Counted from the stretch's first letter, positions 34,697 through 43,961 are shown. The stretch: DNA of 64,000 bases from an uncultured Pelagibacteraceae bacterium (GCA_902543245.1 CACBXQ010000005.1:23439-87438), one strand, 5' to 3'. The notes: generated by a model from the sequence alone, not told the origin. Numbers and translations: made by a program.

Positions 34697-35296
34697 TTAA
34701 GGAACAAGCCAAGTATTAATATTTTTTTCTAAATCAAACCTTGCTCTTCTATGACCTTTTGCAGCTAAATAAAGCCATTCAATGCTTTTAATATAGCATT
34801 GAATTACAGTAAAATTTTTATAACCTTCCTCGCTCTGTTCCAATGTAAATTCAAAATTATCTAATTCTGGTTTTAAACCCGAAGTAGGATTTTCTGAAGG
34901 TACACCAGGACCTTCATCAACTAAATAACATTTTCTGCTAATATGTCCTGTTTTAGACCATGATTGTTTTGTAACATCATTTTCATGATTTATTTTAGTT
35001 TCAACTTTAATTCTTGCTTGAATTTTCTCTTCCTTGTCATAAAAAATAAATGTCGCTTTGCTATTATTCTTTAAAATATTTATTTTATCAGACCTGATAT
35101 CACTGTGAAATTGTAATAAATTATTAATCTTATCAGCTTTTCTCAGCACAACTATTCTTCCATCAAAATTATTTTCCTTACCACAAACAAAAACTGGAAT
35201 TCTGAATTGAGAATTTCTATTGGTAACAGCTTCTTCAAGCATTGACCAAATTTTTGATTTTACTTCGTTTAAATCTTCATAGTATGCTGGTTGCAT
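34697..35296 (-). CDS. pyridoxamine 5'-phosphate oxidase-like flavin-binding protein
   Basis: 199 residues with the split-barrel FMN fold. The N-terminal half (FRIPVFVCGKENNFDGRIVV, then NLLQFHSDIRSDKINIL) matches PNPOx-like proteins, and the C-terminal YIKSIEWLYLAAKGHRRARF holds the usual late basic motif. It is shorter than or equal to PdxH, but key pyridoxal-phosphate residues cannot be confirmed, so general FMN-dependent reductase is the safer call. It lies between a beta-hydroxyacid dehydrogenase (6 bases upstream) and the glucosylglycerate genes on the same strand. Confidence 0.78.
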   Translation of the reverse strand: MQPAYYEDLNEVKSKIWSMLEEAVTNRNSQFRIPVFVCGKENNFDGRIVVLRKADKINNLLQFHSDIRSDKINILKNNSKATFIFYDKEEKIQARIKVETKINHENDVTKQSWSKTGHISRKCYLVDEGPGVPSENPTSGLKPELDNFEFTLEQSEEGYKNFTVIQCYIKSIEWLYLAAKGHRRARFDLEKNINTWLVP

Positions 35297-35302
35297 ACAG
35301 AA

Positions 35303-36172
35303 TTACTTTCTAAGTCTTTTAATTAGGCTAGATGTATCCCATCGATTTCCACCTAATTTTTGTACTTCCTCATAATACTTATCTACGATTTCAGTCACTG
35401 GAAGTAATGAATTATTCTTCTTTGCTTCTTCTAAAGCAATTTTTAAATCTTTTCTCATCCAATCAACTGCAAATCCAAATTCAAACTTATCATCAATCAT
35501 AGTTTTGTATCTATTTTCCATTTGCCAAGATTGAGCAGCACCTTTTGATATTACTTCAATTACATCTTCCATATTAAGACCTGCATTCATACCAAAATTA
35601 ATTGCTTCAGATAAACCTTGAACTAAACCGCCTATACATATTTGATTTACCATTTTTGCAAGTTGACCATTTCCAGCTTTTCCAAGAAGTTTCATTTTTT
35701 TTGCATAGCAATCAATGACATCTTTAGCTTTATCATAATTTTCTTGATCACCACCAATCATGACAGTTAAAGTTCCGTTTTCTGCCCCTGCTTGACCTCC
35801 TGATACAGGAGCATCTAGGAAACCAAATCCCTTTTCTTTGGAATAAGCATAAATCTCTCTTGCAATAGTTGCTGAAGCAGTCGTGTTATCAATGTAAATA
35901 GCACCTTTTTTTATAGTTTTAAAAATACCTGTTTCACCGAATGTAACTTCCCTTAAATCATTGTCATTTCCAACACATGTGAAAATATAATCAGCACCTG
36001 CCGCTGCCTTTGCTGGTGTGTCCGCTTTTAATCCATTATATTCAGTAAGCCATTTATCAGCTTTGGATGCAGTACGATTAAAAACAGTTACATTGTGTCC
36101 TGCTTTTGATATATAACCAGCCATTGGATAACCCATTACACCAAGACCTATGAAAGCAACATTACAAGTCAT
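35303..36172 (-). CDS. beta-hydroxyacid dehydrogenase (3-hydroxyisobutyrate dehydrogenase/tartronate semialdehyde reductase family)
   Basis: 289 residues. The Rossmann start VAFIGLGVMGYPMAGYISKAG binds NAD(P), DAPVSGGQAGAENGTLTVMIGG binds the substrate carboxylate, and the catalytic lysine lies in GNGQLAKMVNQI. KDLKIALEEA closes the helical domain. Members interconvert short 3-hydroxy acids and semialdehydes, such as tartronate semialdehyde to glycerate. Glycerate as a product would link to the nearby glucosylglycerate genes, but this is only a suggestion. Its start codon is 8 bases from the start of the divergent MFS gene. Confidence 0.88.
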   Translation of the reverse strand: MTCNVAFIGLGVMGYPMAGYISKAGHNVTVFNRTASKADKWLTEYNGLKADTPAKAAAGADYIFTCVGNDNDLREVTFGETGIFKTIKKGAIYIDNTTASATIAREIYAYSKEKGFGFLDAPVSGGQAGAENGTLTVMIGGDQENYDKAKDVIDCYAKKMKLLGKAGNGQLAKMVNQICIGGLVQGLSEAINFGMNAGLNMEDVIEVISKGAAQSWQMENRYKTMIDDKFEFGFAVDWMRKDLKIALEEAKKNNSLLPVTEIVDKYYEEVQKLGGNRWDTSSLIKRLRK

Positions 36173-36180
36173 AAAAAAAA

Positions 36181-37389
36181 ATGTTTAAAAGTTTAAGTTT
36201 AAAAGTAATTTTATTTGGTTTTATATTTACATTTTTTTCGAGTTTTGGACAGAGTTTTTTTATAGGATTGTTTAACAACAGCATCAGATCTGAACTTTCA
36301 ATATCACATGGACAATTTGGCTCAATATATGCTTCCGCTACATTACTTAGTAGCCTTGTGCTGATTTGGATTGGAAAAAAAATTGATGATATGTCTGCAT
36401 TTAAATTTTCATTATTTGTCATAGTACTATTTTCTTTCGCAAGTTATTTTTTTTCAACAATAAAAATTGTACCTTTACTGTTTGTTGGAATTTTCTTGTT
36501 AAGATTGAGTGGTCAAGGATTAATGTCGCATACTTCGTCAACCACCGTATCAAAATATTTTGAAAAAACACGTGGAAGAGCTTTGAGTATATCTTGGTTT
36601 GGTTTATCTACTGCCGAATTTATTTTACCTGTTTTTATTGTATTTTTACTTACAGTAACAAGCTGGCAAAATATATGGATAAGTATATCTTTAGTTTTAG
36701 TTATTTTTTTACCAATTGTTTCTTTTGTTTTAATTAAAAATGTTACATTAGAAACAAGAGAAAATTCACTGGTTACAAAAAATATACCAAAGAAAATAAA
36801 GCAATGGAAAAGAGTAGAAGTTTTAAAGGATTATAGGTTTTACATTATTTCTTTGAATATGTTAGCAATGCCTTCAATTGCAACTGGTGTATTTGTTTAT
36901 CAATCATTTATATTATCATCAAAAAATTGGGGCCCTTTTGTTATTGCCCAATCTTTCATGGTCTACTCTGTTATGTCTGTTATCACTTTAACTGTTGCTG
37001 GTTTCTTAATTGATAAATTTAGTAGTAGAAGATTATTAATTTTTATGAATATTCCACTTTTTTTATCAGCTGTCATTCTTGCTAAATTTAATAGTGAGTT
37101 TTCGTCCTTTGTATTTTTTGCTTTCGTTGGAATAACAAATGGTTTAGCAAATGTTTTAGGATCTTCGACATGGGCCGAAATATATGGCGTGAAATTTATA
37201 GGAAGCATTAAGGCTTTATCGACATCCTTAATGGTTTTTGCCACTGCCAGTGGAACTGCTATATTTGGTATTCTGATTGATTATAGTCTATCAATTAATC
37301 AAATTGCAGTTTACAGCGCGTTTTATATAGCATCTTGCTTTTTGATGCTCTTTTTTGTTAGGAATAAATTAGAACCAACTTATTTGTAA
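36181..37389 (+). CDS. major facilitator superfamily transporter
   Basis: 402 residues with twelve hydrophobic segments in two halves. MFS marks include SHGQFGSIYASATLLSSLVL with following IGKKIDD (loop 2-3) and FLLRLSGQGLMSHTSSTT (helix 4 region). The second half has FLIDKFSSRRLLIF as the counterpart loop. It is an inner-membrane carrier of unknown substrate. The divergent neighbour begins only 8 bases away, so its promoter must lie in that coding sequence or the message has almost no leader. It ends 42 bases ahead of rpoZ on the same strand. Confidence 0.88.
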   Translation: MFKSLSLKVILFGFIFTFFSSFGQSFFIGLFNNSIRSELSISHGQFGSIYASATLLSSLVLIWIGKKIDDMSAFKFSLFVIVLFSFASYFFSTIKIVPLLFVGIFLLRLSGQGLMSHTSSTTVSKYFEKTRGRALSISWFGLSTAEFILPVFIVFLLTVTSWQNIWISISLVLVIFLPIVSFVLIKNVTLETRENSLVTKNIPKKIKQWKRVEVLKDYRFYIISLNMLAMPSIATGVFVYQSFILSSKNWGPFVIAQSFMVYSVMSVITLTVAGFLIDKFSSRRLLIFMNIPLFLSAVILAKFNSEFSSFVFFAFVGITNGLANVLGSSTWAEIYGVKFIGSIKALSTSLMVFATASGTAIFGILIDYSLSINQIAVYSAFYIASCFLMLFFVRNKLEPTYL

Positions 37390-37431
37390 AAACATCTTGA
37401 TTTTTAGACAGCGTAATTGTAAACAATCGCC

Positions 37432-37944
37432 ATGGCACGTGTAACAGTAGAAGATTGTATAGATAAAGTAGATAGCCCTTATGAGCTAGTTTTAGTGGCC
37501 AAAGAGAGAGCAACTCAATTAAACGCAGGTTTAGAACCAACTCTTGATAGAGATAATGATAAAAATACAGTTGTTTCTCTTCGAGAAATTGCTGATGAAA
37601 ATATTAAGGTTCCAGATTTAATCGAAAGTGCTGTTTATAAACTTAGAAAACATGTTGAGCAAGTTGAGGATAATTCTGAAGAGGAAGAAGAAATTGGAGA
37701 TGATTTTGAAAATTTATATAAGGGGGAGATTTCAAAAAGTGGGGTACCAATTTTACCTTCAAAAAGAGCAAGAAAAATTCCAGAAAAACCCCAAAGTCTA
37801 GAAAAATCATCTGAAAGCGACGAAACATTACAAACTGAAACTGCACAACCCGAAATTAATGAAGCAGACGATAATTCAGAAGACATATCATTAGAAGACT
37901 TGCAAGAGCAAGAAAATACTGAAAACGAAAATAGCGAAGAGTAA
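37432..37944 (+). CDS. rpoZ: RNA polymerase omega subunit with long acidic tail
   Basis: 170 residues. The first about 75 are the standard omega domain: [20 protein letters not shown], then [29 protein letters not shown]. Omega helps assemble the beta-prime subunit and can bind ppGpp with it. The rest, from about residue 76, is a low-complexity acidic tail rich in E, D and S ([17 protein letters not shown], later [10 protein letters not shown]). Alphaproteobacterial omegas often have a shorter extension. No spoT gene follows. A convergent CoA-transferase gene follows 6 bases later. Confidence 0.92.
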   Translation: MARVTVEDCIDKVDSPYELVLVAKERATQLNAGLEPTLDRDNDKNTVVSLREIADENIKVPDLIESAVYKLRKHVEQVEDNSEEEEEIGDDFENLYKGEISKSGVPILPSKRARKIPEKPQSLEKSSESDETLQTETAQPEINEADDNSEDISLEDLQEQENTENENSEE

Positions 37945-37950
37945 TCAATT

Positions 37951-39099
37951 TTAATTACAAAATTCTTTTATAATTCTATCTCTATGTTCATCTAGATCAG
38001 GTATGTCTCCACGAGTTGAATCATCATTGTAAGATGACATTTTAATAGGATTTCCCGCAGTTCTAAATTCTCCAACAACTTTATGAAATGATTTGACAAT
38101 CATGTTTCTCTCTTTAATTTGTGGATTTTCCACAGCTTCTTTAATATTAAAAATTGGTCCACAAGGTATCTTTAATTCCTCCATACCTTTTACCCATTCT
38201 GAAGTTTTCTTTTCTTTTAATTTATTTTCTAAAATAATTTTCAGTTCATCCATATTTTCTGATCTTTTAGAGTTTGTAATAAACTTAGTATCTTTTGATA
38301 TTTCAGGAATTTTTAAAAAATTACATAGATTTTCGAATAACTTATTATTACCAGCAGCTATAATTATATGACTATCCTTTGTTTTAAAAGCTTCAAAAGG
38401 AGCAATTGATGGATGTCTAGATCCCATCGGTTTTGGAATTTCATTTTTAGATAGGTATCTTGCAATAGCATTTTCAAGTATTGCAATTTGACAATCAAGC
38501 ATTGAAACATCTATATACATTCCCTTTCCAGTTTTTTCTCTATCGTACAGAGCTGCATTGATTCCGATTGTTGTAAATAATCCTGCAGTAATATCCCCAA
38601 TAGAAGTTCCCACTCTTGTTGGCTCTGAATTGGGTTGCCCAGTAACACTCATAAGTCCACCCATACCTTGCACAACCATATCATAAGCTGGGAGTTCTTT
38701 TAAAGGACCAGTCTGTCCAAAACCTGAAGCAGAAGCGTAAATTAACTTTGGATATTTTTTAGATAACTCTTTCCATCCTAAGCCCCATTTTTCTAAAGTA
38801 CCCGGTTTAAAATTTTCTACTAAAATATCTGCCTTTGAAACAATGCTTTCAAATATTTTTTTATCCTCAGGTTTTTTTAAGTTAAGAGCAATGCTTTCTT
38901 TTCCTCTATTCAAAGACATGAAGTATGCTGAATAATCATTTATGAATGGACCAAATTTTCTAGAATCATCTCCAATTTCTGGAGCTTCAATTTTTATTAC
39001 TCTTGCACCAAGATCAGATAGCATCATCGTGCAGTATGGGCCTACCAAAACCCTAGTTAAATCAACAACAAGCAAATTTTTTAATGGTCCATCAATCAT
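37951..39099 (-). CDS. family III (CaiB/BaiF) CoA-transferase
   Basis: 382 residues of the class III CoA-transferases. LLVVDLTRVLVGPYCTMMLSDLGA at the start, NRGKESIALNLKKPE, and ENFKPGTLEKWGLG are all family blocks. The catalytic aspartate is the one in GTSIGDITAGLFTTIG. It moves CoA between two organic acids. It is divergent, with 87 bases between starts, from a TRAP transporter for an organic acid or related anion. A shared inverted repeat lies in that region, suggesting that the imported acid is activated by this enzyme. The substrate is unknown. Confidence 0.88.
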   Translation of the reverse strand: MIDGPLKNLLVVDLTRVLVGPYCTMMLSDLGARVIKIEAPEIGDDSRKFGPFINDYSAYFMSLNRGKESIALNLKKPEDKKIFESIVSKADILVENFKPGTLEKWGLGWKELSKKYPKLIYASASGFGQTGPLKELPAYDMVVQGMGGLMSVTGQPNSEPTRVGTSIGDITAGLFTTIGINAALYDREKTGKGMYIDVSMLDCQIAILENAIARYLSKNEIPKPMGSRHPSIAPFEAFKTKDSHIIIAAGNNKLFENLCNFLKIPEISKDTKFITNSKRSENMDELKIILENKLKEKKTSEWVKGMEELKIPCGPIFNIKEAVENPQIKERNMIVKSFHKVVGEFRTAGNPIKMSSYNDDSTRGDIPDLDEHRDRIIKEFCN

Positions 39100-39120
39100 A
39101 CTATTTTGTTATTAGGTTAT

Positions 39121-39139
39121 ATTGACTCTTTCAGTCAAT
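39121..39139. promoter_or_regulatory. inverted repeat in the CoA-transferase/TRAP divergent promoter region
   Basis: ATTGACT at 39121-39127 and AGTCAAT at 39133-39139 are exact reverse complements around five bases. The left arm contains a TTGACT -35-like element facing the TRAP operon, with TTTAAT 17 bases further on. A regulator bound here could therefore block or open that promoter. Confidence 0.45.
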
Positions 39140-39186
39140 TTAACTTTAATATAGCTTATACAAAAAACAAACAATAGGGGAAAATA

Positions 39187-40197
39187 ATGTTTAAAAAAAT
39201 AGGTATTTATTTTACTTCTGTAATTTTAGCAACAACATTAATTGGCTCAGCTTATGCTGTAACATTAAAAGCTAGCCATCAATGGCCTGGAACACAAAGA
39301 GCTGATGGTTCTTATGATCCACGTCATGAAATGGTTCAAATAATTGCAGATGAAGTAAAAAAAGCAAATGTAGATTTAGATATAAGAATTTATCCAGCTA
39401 AATCTTTATACAAACCAAAAGAGCAATGGAAGCCAATGACTACTGGTCAATTGGATATTTCTGCATTCCCATTAGCATACGCTTCAAAGTTTCATCCAGA
39501 ATTTGATGCAACTCTAATGCCAGGAACTGTTAAAAATCATGAACATGCTTTGAGATTTAACAAAGGTCCTATGATGACGGAAATTAAAAAAATAATTAAT
39601 GATGCGGGTGTTGTGGTACTATCTGATGCTTGGTTAGGTGGAGGTTTTGCTTCAAAAACTAAATGTATCAAAAATCCAAGTGATGCTAAAGGACAAGTCA
39701 TGAGAGCTGCTGGAAAAGCATTTAACCAAATGTTAGAAGCTGCAGGAGCAGGAATTCAAAGTATGCCATCCTCTGAAATTTATACTGGATTACAAACAGG
39801 TGTATTAACAGGTGCTAACACAAGTTCAGGTAGTTTTGTTAGTTACAAAATTTATGAACAAGTTTCATGTGCTACGCCTCCAGGAAAATTTGGTTTATGG
39901 TTTATGTATGAGCCAATTTTAATGTCAAAAATGAGTTTTGATAAATTAAATTCAAAACAACAGGATGCTTTAATGAAGGCAGGAAAAGTTGCAGAAAAAT
40001 ATATGACAGCTCAAGTCGAAAATTTAGATAAAAAATTTGAAGACGCGTATAAAGCAGCTGGTGTTAAATTAGTATATATGGATGCAAATGATCATGCAGC
40101 ATGGGTTGAGATTGCTAAAAAATCTTCACATAAAGCGTTTGCTGAAAAAGTTCCAGGTGGTGATAAACTAATGGAAATGGCTTTAGCAGTTAAATAA
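39187..40197 (+). CDS. TRAP transporter substrate-binding protein (DctP family)
   Basis: 336 residues with a signal peptide ending at GSAYA (residue 24). The mature start VTLKASHQWPGTQRADGSYD and the middle motif GQVMRAAGKAFNQMLEAAGA, followed by PSSEIYTGLQTGVLTGANTS, are DctP marks. The arginine in VMRAAG corresponds to the conserved carboxylate-binding Arg. It delivers an organic acid-like ligand to the DctQM membrane pair, using the sodium gradient. RBS AGGGGA precedes the ATG. A terminator-like hairpin follows before dctQ. The CoA-transferase across the divergent promoter hints at a carboxylic acid ligand. Confidence 0.9.
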   Translation: MFKKIGIYFTSVILATTLIGSAYAVTLKASHQWPGTQRADGSYDPRHEMVQIIADEVKKANVDLDIRIYPAKSLYKPKEQWKPMTTGQLDISAFPLAYASKFHPEFDATLMPGTVKNHEHALRFNKGPMMTEIKKIINDAGVVVLSDAWLGGGFASKTKCIKNPSDAKGQVMRAAGKAFNQMLEAAGAGIQSMPSSEIYTGLQTGVLTGANTSSGSFVSYKIYEQVSCATPPGKFGLWFMYEPILMSKMSFDKLNSKQQDALMKAGKVAEKYMTAQVENLDKKFEDAYKAAGVKLVYMDANDHAAWVEIAKKSSHKAFAEKVPGGDKLMEMALAVK

Positions 40198-40209
40198 AGT
40201 AGTATATAA

Positions 40210-40244
40210 AGAACCCCTGTTTATATTAAGCAGGGGTTTTTTTT
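40210..40244 (+). terminator. terminator-like hairpin overlapping the RBS of the TRAP small permease
   Basis: AACCCCTG (40212-40219) pairs with CAGGGGTT (40231-40238) around an 11-base loop and runs into eight T residues (40237-40244), right up to the next ATG at 40245. The only Shine-Dalgarno-like sequence for that gene, AGGGG (40232-40236), is in the right arm, 8 bases before the start. The structure can thus both stop transcription and hide the RBS. Confidence 0.85.
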
Positions 40245-40739
40245 ATGAAAAAAAATTATTTAAAAATTTGTGATTACATTTCAAAAGCTTGTGGAGCTTT
40301 TGCTGTAATATCCTTATTTCTTTCAATTTTAGTAATAGTAGAACTCGTTTTTGAAAGATACTTTTTTCAAAGACCAATAACGTGGCAAACTGAACTTGTG
40401 ACAATGCTTTTAGTTGCTTCTACTTTTATTGGAAGTGCATATGTATTAAGTGAAAAAGCTCATGTTAGCATGGAATGGATATATGATTTTTTATCAACAA
40501 AAAACATAATTAGATTAAAAATTTTTACTTCATTTTTAAGTCTAGTTTTTTTTCTAATACTTTTTTATTTTGGTTATCTAATGGTAGAAGAGGCTTTTAT
40601 AAAAAATTATACAACTGGCACGGTATGGGACCCTCCTTTGTGGATTCCGTATTCTTCAATGATGATAGGAGCAATTTTAATGATCTTACAATACATAGCA
40701 GAGATCATTAAGTTATTTGAAGAAAAGGATATTAATTAA
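40245..40739 (+). CDS. TRAP transporter small permease (DctQ family)
   Basis: 164 residues with four membrane helices. TWQTELVTMLLVASTFIGSAY with following AHVSMEWIYDFL is the DctQ motif, and WDPPLWIPYSSMMIGAILM is the usual third/fourth helix region. It pairs with the large permease, whose ATG overlaps its stop (TAATG). Its start lies immediately behind a terminator-like hairpin whose right arm holds its RBS, so its expression is probably kept well below that of the binding protein. Confidence 0.9.
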   Translation: MKKNYLKICDYISKACGAFAVISLFLSILVIVELVFERYFFQRPITWQTELVTMLLVASTFIGSAYVLSEKAHVSMEWIYDFLSTKNIIRLKIFTSFLSLVFFLILFYFGYLMVEEAFIKNYTTGTVWDPPLWIPYSSMMIGAILMILQYIAEIIKLFEEKDIN

Positions 40740-42070
40740 TGGATCCTTTGATAATAGCCATAATTGTTGCTGTTTTCACATTACTTGTTTTATTTTCTGG
40801 GATCCCGATAGCTTTTGGACTTAGTTTTGTATCTATAGCTTTACTGGTTACATTTGAAGGATTTCAAATGTTGGATGTTTTTGCTGAAACATTTTATGCA
40901 GGATTAAATTCATTTGTTCTTTTGTCTATACCAATGTTCATATTAATGGGAATGGCTGTTGCAAATTCTCCAGCGGGTAAAGATTTATACACAGGTCTTG
41001 ATAGATGGCTATGGAGAGTACCGGGTGGTTTAGTTATTTCAAATATTGGTGCATGTTCGATTTTTGCTGCACTTAGTGGATCTAGTCCTGCTACTTGTGC
41101 AGCAATAGGAACTATGGGAATTCCAGAAATGAGAAAAAGAGGTTATTCCGATCAAATAGCTACAGGAACAATAGCAGCTGGAGGCACACTTGGGGTTTTA
41201 ATTCCACCAAGTATTGTCTTAATTGTTTATGGAATAGCAACGGGTACATCAATTGGAAGATTATTTTTATGTGGTTTGATACCTGGATTTATGTTGGCTG
41301 CCATGTTTGCAGTTTGGGCATTAATTCATAGTTATTATATTGATAAGAATGCTGCAAAGGCATTAAAAATAAAAAAACCTCCCACTTTAAAGGAAAAATT
41401 AGAAGTTCTTCCAAGAGTATTACCTTTTTTAGCAATTATTGCTGGTGTTCTATACGTGTTATATGGAGGTGTTGCTACGCCATCTGAAGCATCTGGAGTG
41501 GGAGCTTTTTTGGTCTTTGTAATGATAGCAGTGGTTTATAAAATTTATCAACCATCAAAAATTTGGAATATTGTGAAAGTCTCAATGAAAGAAAGTGTTA
41601 TGATAATGTTTATCATTGCTGCTTCTTATCTTTTTGCTTTCACACTTTCGCAACTTTATGTAACTCAATCTTTAGCACAAAGTATGGTGGAACTAAGCTC
41701 AAATAAATGGGTAATATTTTTACTTATCAATATTTTTTTATTAATTGCAGGTTTCTTTTTACCACCTGTAGCAGTAATTGTTATGACTTCAGCAATTCTT
41801 TTGCCAGTGATAACAACCCTTGGATTTGATCCATATTGGTTTGCTATTGTATTTACTATTAATATGGAAATAGGTCTTATTACTCCACCTGTAGGTTTAA
41901 ATCTTTATATCATTAAAGGCATTACTCCTGATGTTAGTTTAAAAGAAATTTTGAAAGGCTCAATTCCTTTTATGATAATTATGGCCCTAGCAATTTTAAT
42001 TCTTTGTATTTTCCCTGAAATAGTCACCTGGCTGCCTGATAAAATAATGGGTAAACCTCTTGGATATTAA
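40739..42070 (+). CDS. TRAP transporter large permease (DctM family)
   Basis: 443 residues with about twelve hydrophobic segments. SIPMFILMGMAVANSPAGKDLY, then AALSGSSPATCAAIGTMGIPEM and GGTLGVLIPPSIVLIVYGIATG are strong DctM signatures, and NMEIGLITPPVGLNLYIIKGI is the second copy of the ion-binding motif. It is the transport channel, driven by sodium, fed by the DctP protein two genes upstream. The 3' end overlaps the next gene (dusA) by 11 bases. Confidence 0.94.
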   Translation: MDPLIIAIIVAVFTLLVLFSGIPIAFGLSFVSIALLVTFEGFQMLDVFAETFYAGLNSFVLLSIPMFILMGMAVANSPAGKDLYTGLDRWLWRVPGGLVISNIGACSIFAALSGSSPATCAAIGTMGIPEMRKRGYSDQIATGTIAAGGTLGVLIPPSIVLIVYGIATGTSIGRLFLCGLIPGFMLAAMFAVWALIHSYYIDKNAAKALKIKKPPTLKEKLEVLPRVLPFLAIIAGVLYVLYGGVATPSEASGVGAFLVFVMIAVVYKIYQPSKIWNIVKVSMKESVMIMFIIAASYLFAFTLSQLYVTQSLAQSMVELSSNKWVIFLLINIFLLIAGFFLPPVAVIVMTSAILLPVITTLGFDPYWFAIVFTINMEIGLITPPVGLNLYIIKGITPDVSLKEILKGSIPFMIIMALAILILCIFPEIVTWLPDKIMGKPLGY

Positions 42071-43064
42071 AAAAAAAATTATTAGAAAAATATCAGTAGC
42101 ACCAATGATGGATTGCACCGATAGACATGATCGTTATTTTTTACGATTAATGAGCAAAAATGTAATGTTATATTCTGAAATGGTAGCAACCAAATCGGCG
42201 ATACATGGAGATAGATCTAAAATTCTTTCCTATAGCCCAGAAGAGAAACCTCTGGCATTACAAGTTGGAGGATCAGATAAAAAAGAGTTAGCAGAAGTGG
42301 CAAAAATTGCAGAAAATATGGGTTATGATGAAATTAATATTAATCTTGGCTGCCCAAGTAAAAAAGTTCAAAAAAATATGTTTGGAGCTTGCTTGATGAA
42401 AGAACCTGATCTTGTTTCTGATTGTATAAATGAAATGGTTAATTCTTGCAAAATTCCCGTGACCGCAAAAACTAGGATTGGAGTTGATGATATTGAAGAT
42501 TTTAAATATTTAAATAATTTTATTGGTAAAATTAGAAAAGCAGGTTGTAAAACCTTCATATTGCATGCTCGTAAAGCAATATTAAAAGGTTTGTCACCAA
42601 AACAAAATTTAAACATACCAAAACTTAATTATCAAATGGTTTATGAAATTAAAAAACATAATCCAGATTTAGAAATAATAATAAATGGTGGTATATCTAA
42701 AATAGATGAAATTAAAAATCATTTAAACAAATGTGATGGAGTAATGATAGGAAGATCAATTTATCAAAATCCATATTCATTAGTAGAAATTGAAAAAGAA
42801 ATATTTGGTAATTCCGATAATCCTAGCAGAGAAGATGTAACAAAAAAATTATTAGAGTATGTAGAAAAAGAGGTAAAACTTGGTACAAAAGTTAACCATA
42901 TTATGAGGCATACAGTTGGTTTATACCATGGACAAATTGGGTCAAAGGAATGGAAAAGATATTTAAGTGACAATATGATGGCAAGAGATTCTGATTTCAA
43001 AAAAACAAAACATATTATGACTATTGCTCAAAATAATGAAAAAGCAAATAAGCTAAACTTATAA
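42060..43064 (+). CDS. dusA: tRNA-dihydrouridine synthase A
   Basis: 334 residues. ISVAPMMDCTDRHDRYFLRLM, NLGCPSKKVQKNMFGACLMK (catalytic cysteine in GAC) and RIGVDDIEDF, then INGGISK, mark the FMN-dependent DusA type that reduces U20 in the D loop of tRNA. The start shown is TTG inside the dctM 3' end. The next ATG codons are within the conserved APMMD block and would remove needed sequence. It is coupled to the following TSUP gene by TAATG. It has no evident functional link to the TRAP genes. Confidence 0.9.
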   Translation: MDIKKKIIRKISVAPMMDCTDRHDRYFLRLMSKNVMLYSEMVATKSAIHGDRSKILSYSPEEKPLALQVGGSDKKELAEVAKIAENMGYDEININLGCPSKKVQKNMFGACLMKEPDLVSDCINEMVNSCKIPVTAKTRIGVDDIEDFKYLNNFIGKIRKAGCKTFILHARKAILKGLSPKQNLNIPKLNYQMVYEIKKHNPDLEIIINGGISKIDEIKNHLNKCDGVMIGRSIYQNPYSLVEIEKEIFGNSDNPSREDVTKKLLEYVEKEVKLGTKVNHIMRHTVGLYHGQIGSKEWKRYLSDNMMARDSDFKKTKHIMTIAQNNEKANKLNL

Positions 43065-43900
43065 TGGAAAATTTAAATTTTAATGAAATTATAAATCTAT
43101 TAACTGTGTTATCTCTCGCTGCTGCTGTTGCAGGTTTTATGGCTGGCTTATTAGGTGTTGGTGGAGGAATTGTAATGGTTCCTGCTTTATATTACGCTTT
43201 TACAGTTTTAGATTTTGATATTGTAACTAGAATGCATTTGTCAGTGGGAACATCTTTAGCAATTATCATACCTACTTCTATAATATCAACCAATACTCAC
43301 ATGGAATATGATGCTGTTGATTTTAAAATGGTAAAATCATTTGGTATTTTTATTTTAATTGGAGTTATTGCAGGTACCTTTTTAGCTGTTAACTTAAAAA
43401 CCCCATCTTTAGTTTTATTTTTTTCGATTTTTGCTTTTATAGTTGGTTTATTTTTTATTTTTTTAAGAGAAAAACTTGTAAATAACCCAAAAAAAATCTC
43501 TGATTTTATTAAAAATGTAACTGGGGTTATAATTGGATTTATTTCTGTTCCACTAGGTATTGGTGGTGGATCATTAATGGTGCCTTTTATGAGAACTTTT
43601 GGATACGATATAAGGAAATCGATTGGAACAGCTGCTGCAGTAGGTTTTCTTATAGCAACAACAGGTTCAATAACCATGATTATAGGTGGAAAAATTATTG
43701 ATAATATTAATACTCCTTTTAGTTTTGGTTATATTAATTTATTAGGATTTATAGTTTTTGTACCTGTTACCATGATAATGGCACGTATTGGAGCTAAAGC
43801 AGTTTATAAAATTGATAAAAACATCCTTAGTAAAATATTTGGCACTTTTTTAATTTTAGTCTCAATAAGATCATTTTTTGAGTATCTGAATATCAATTAA
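43064..43900 (+). CDS. TSUP (TauE/SafE) family transporter
   Basis: 278 residues with eight hydrophobic segments in two repeats. GFMAGLLGVGGGIVMVPAL and GFISVPLGIGGGSLMVPFM are the paired glycine-rich motifs of the TauE/SafE/TSUP family. Members move sulfite, sulfonates or other small anions. The start overlaps the dusA stop. A 357-base gap with a candidate small RNA follows. The substrate is not readable, and no sulfur genes are close. Confidence 0.88.
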   Translation: MENLNFNEIINLLTVLSLAAAVAGFMAGLLGVGGGIVMVPALYYAFTVLDFDIVTRMHLSVGTSLAIIIPTSIISTNTHMEYDAVDFKMVKSFGIFILIGVIAGTFLAVNLKTPSLVLFFSIFAFIVGLFFIFLREKLVNNPKKISDFIKNVTGVIIGFISVPLGIGGGSLMVPFMRTFGYDIRKSIGTAAAVGFLIATTGSITMIIGGKIIDNINTPFSFGYINLLGFIVFVPVTMIMARIGAKAVYKIDKNILSKIFGTFLILVSIRSFFEYLNIN

Positions 43901-43961
43901 AAATTTCATAATTAAACATTTTTTCAATTATTACGTGTTAAATAAATTTTAAAGAATCAGT

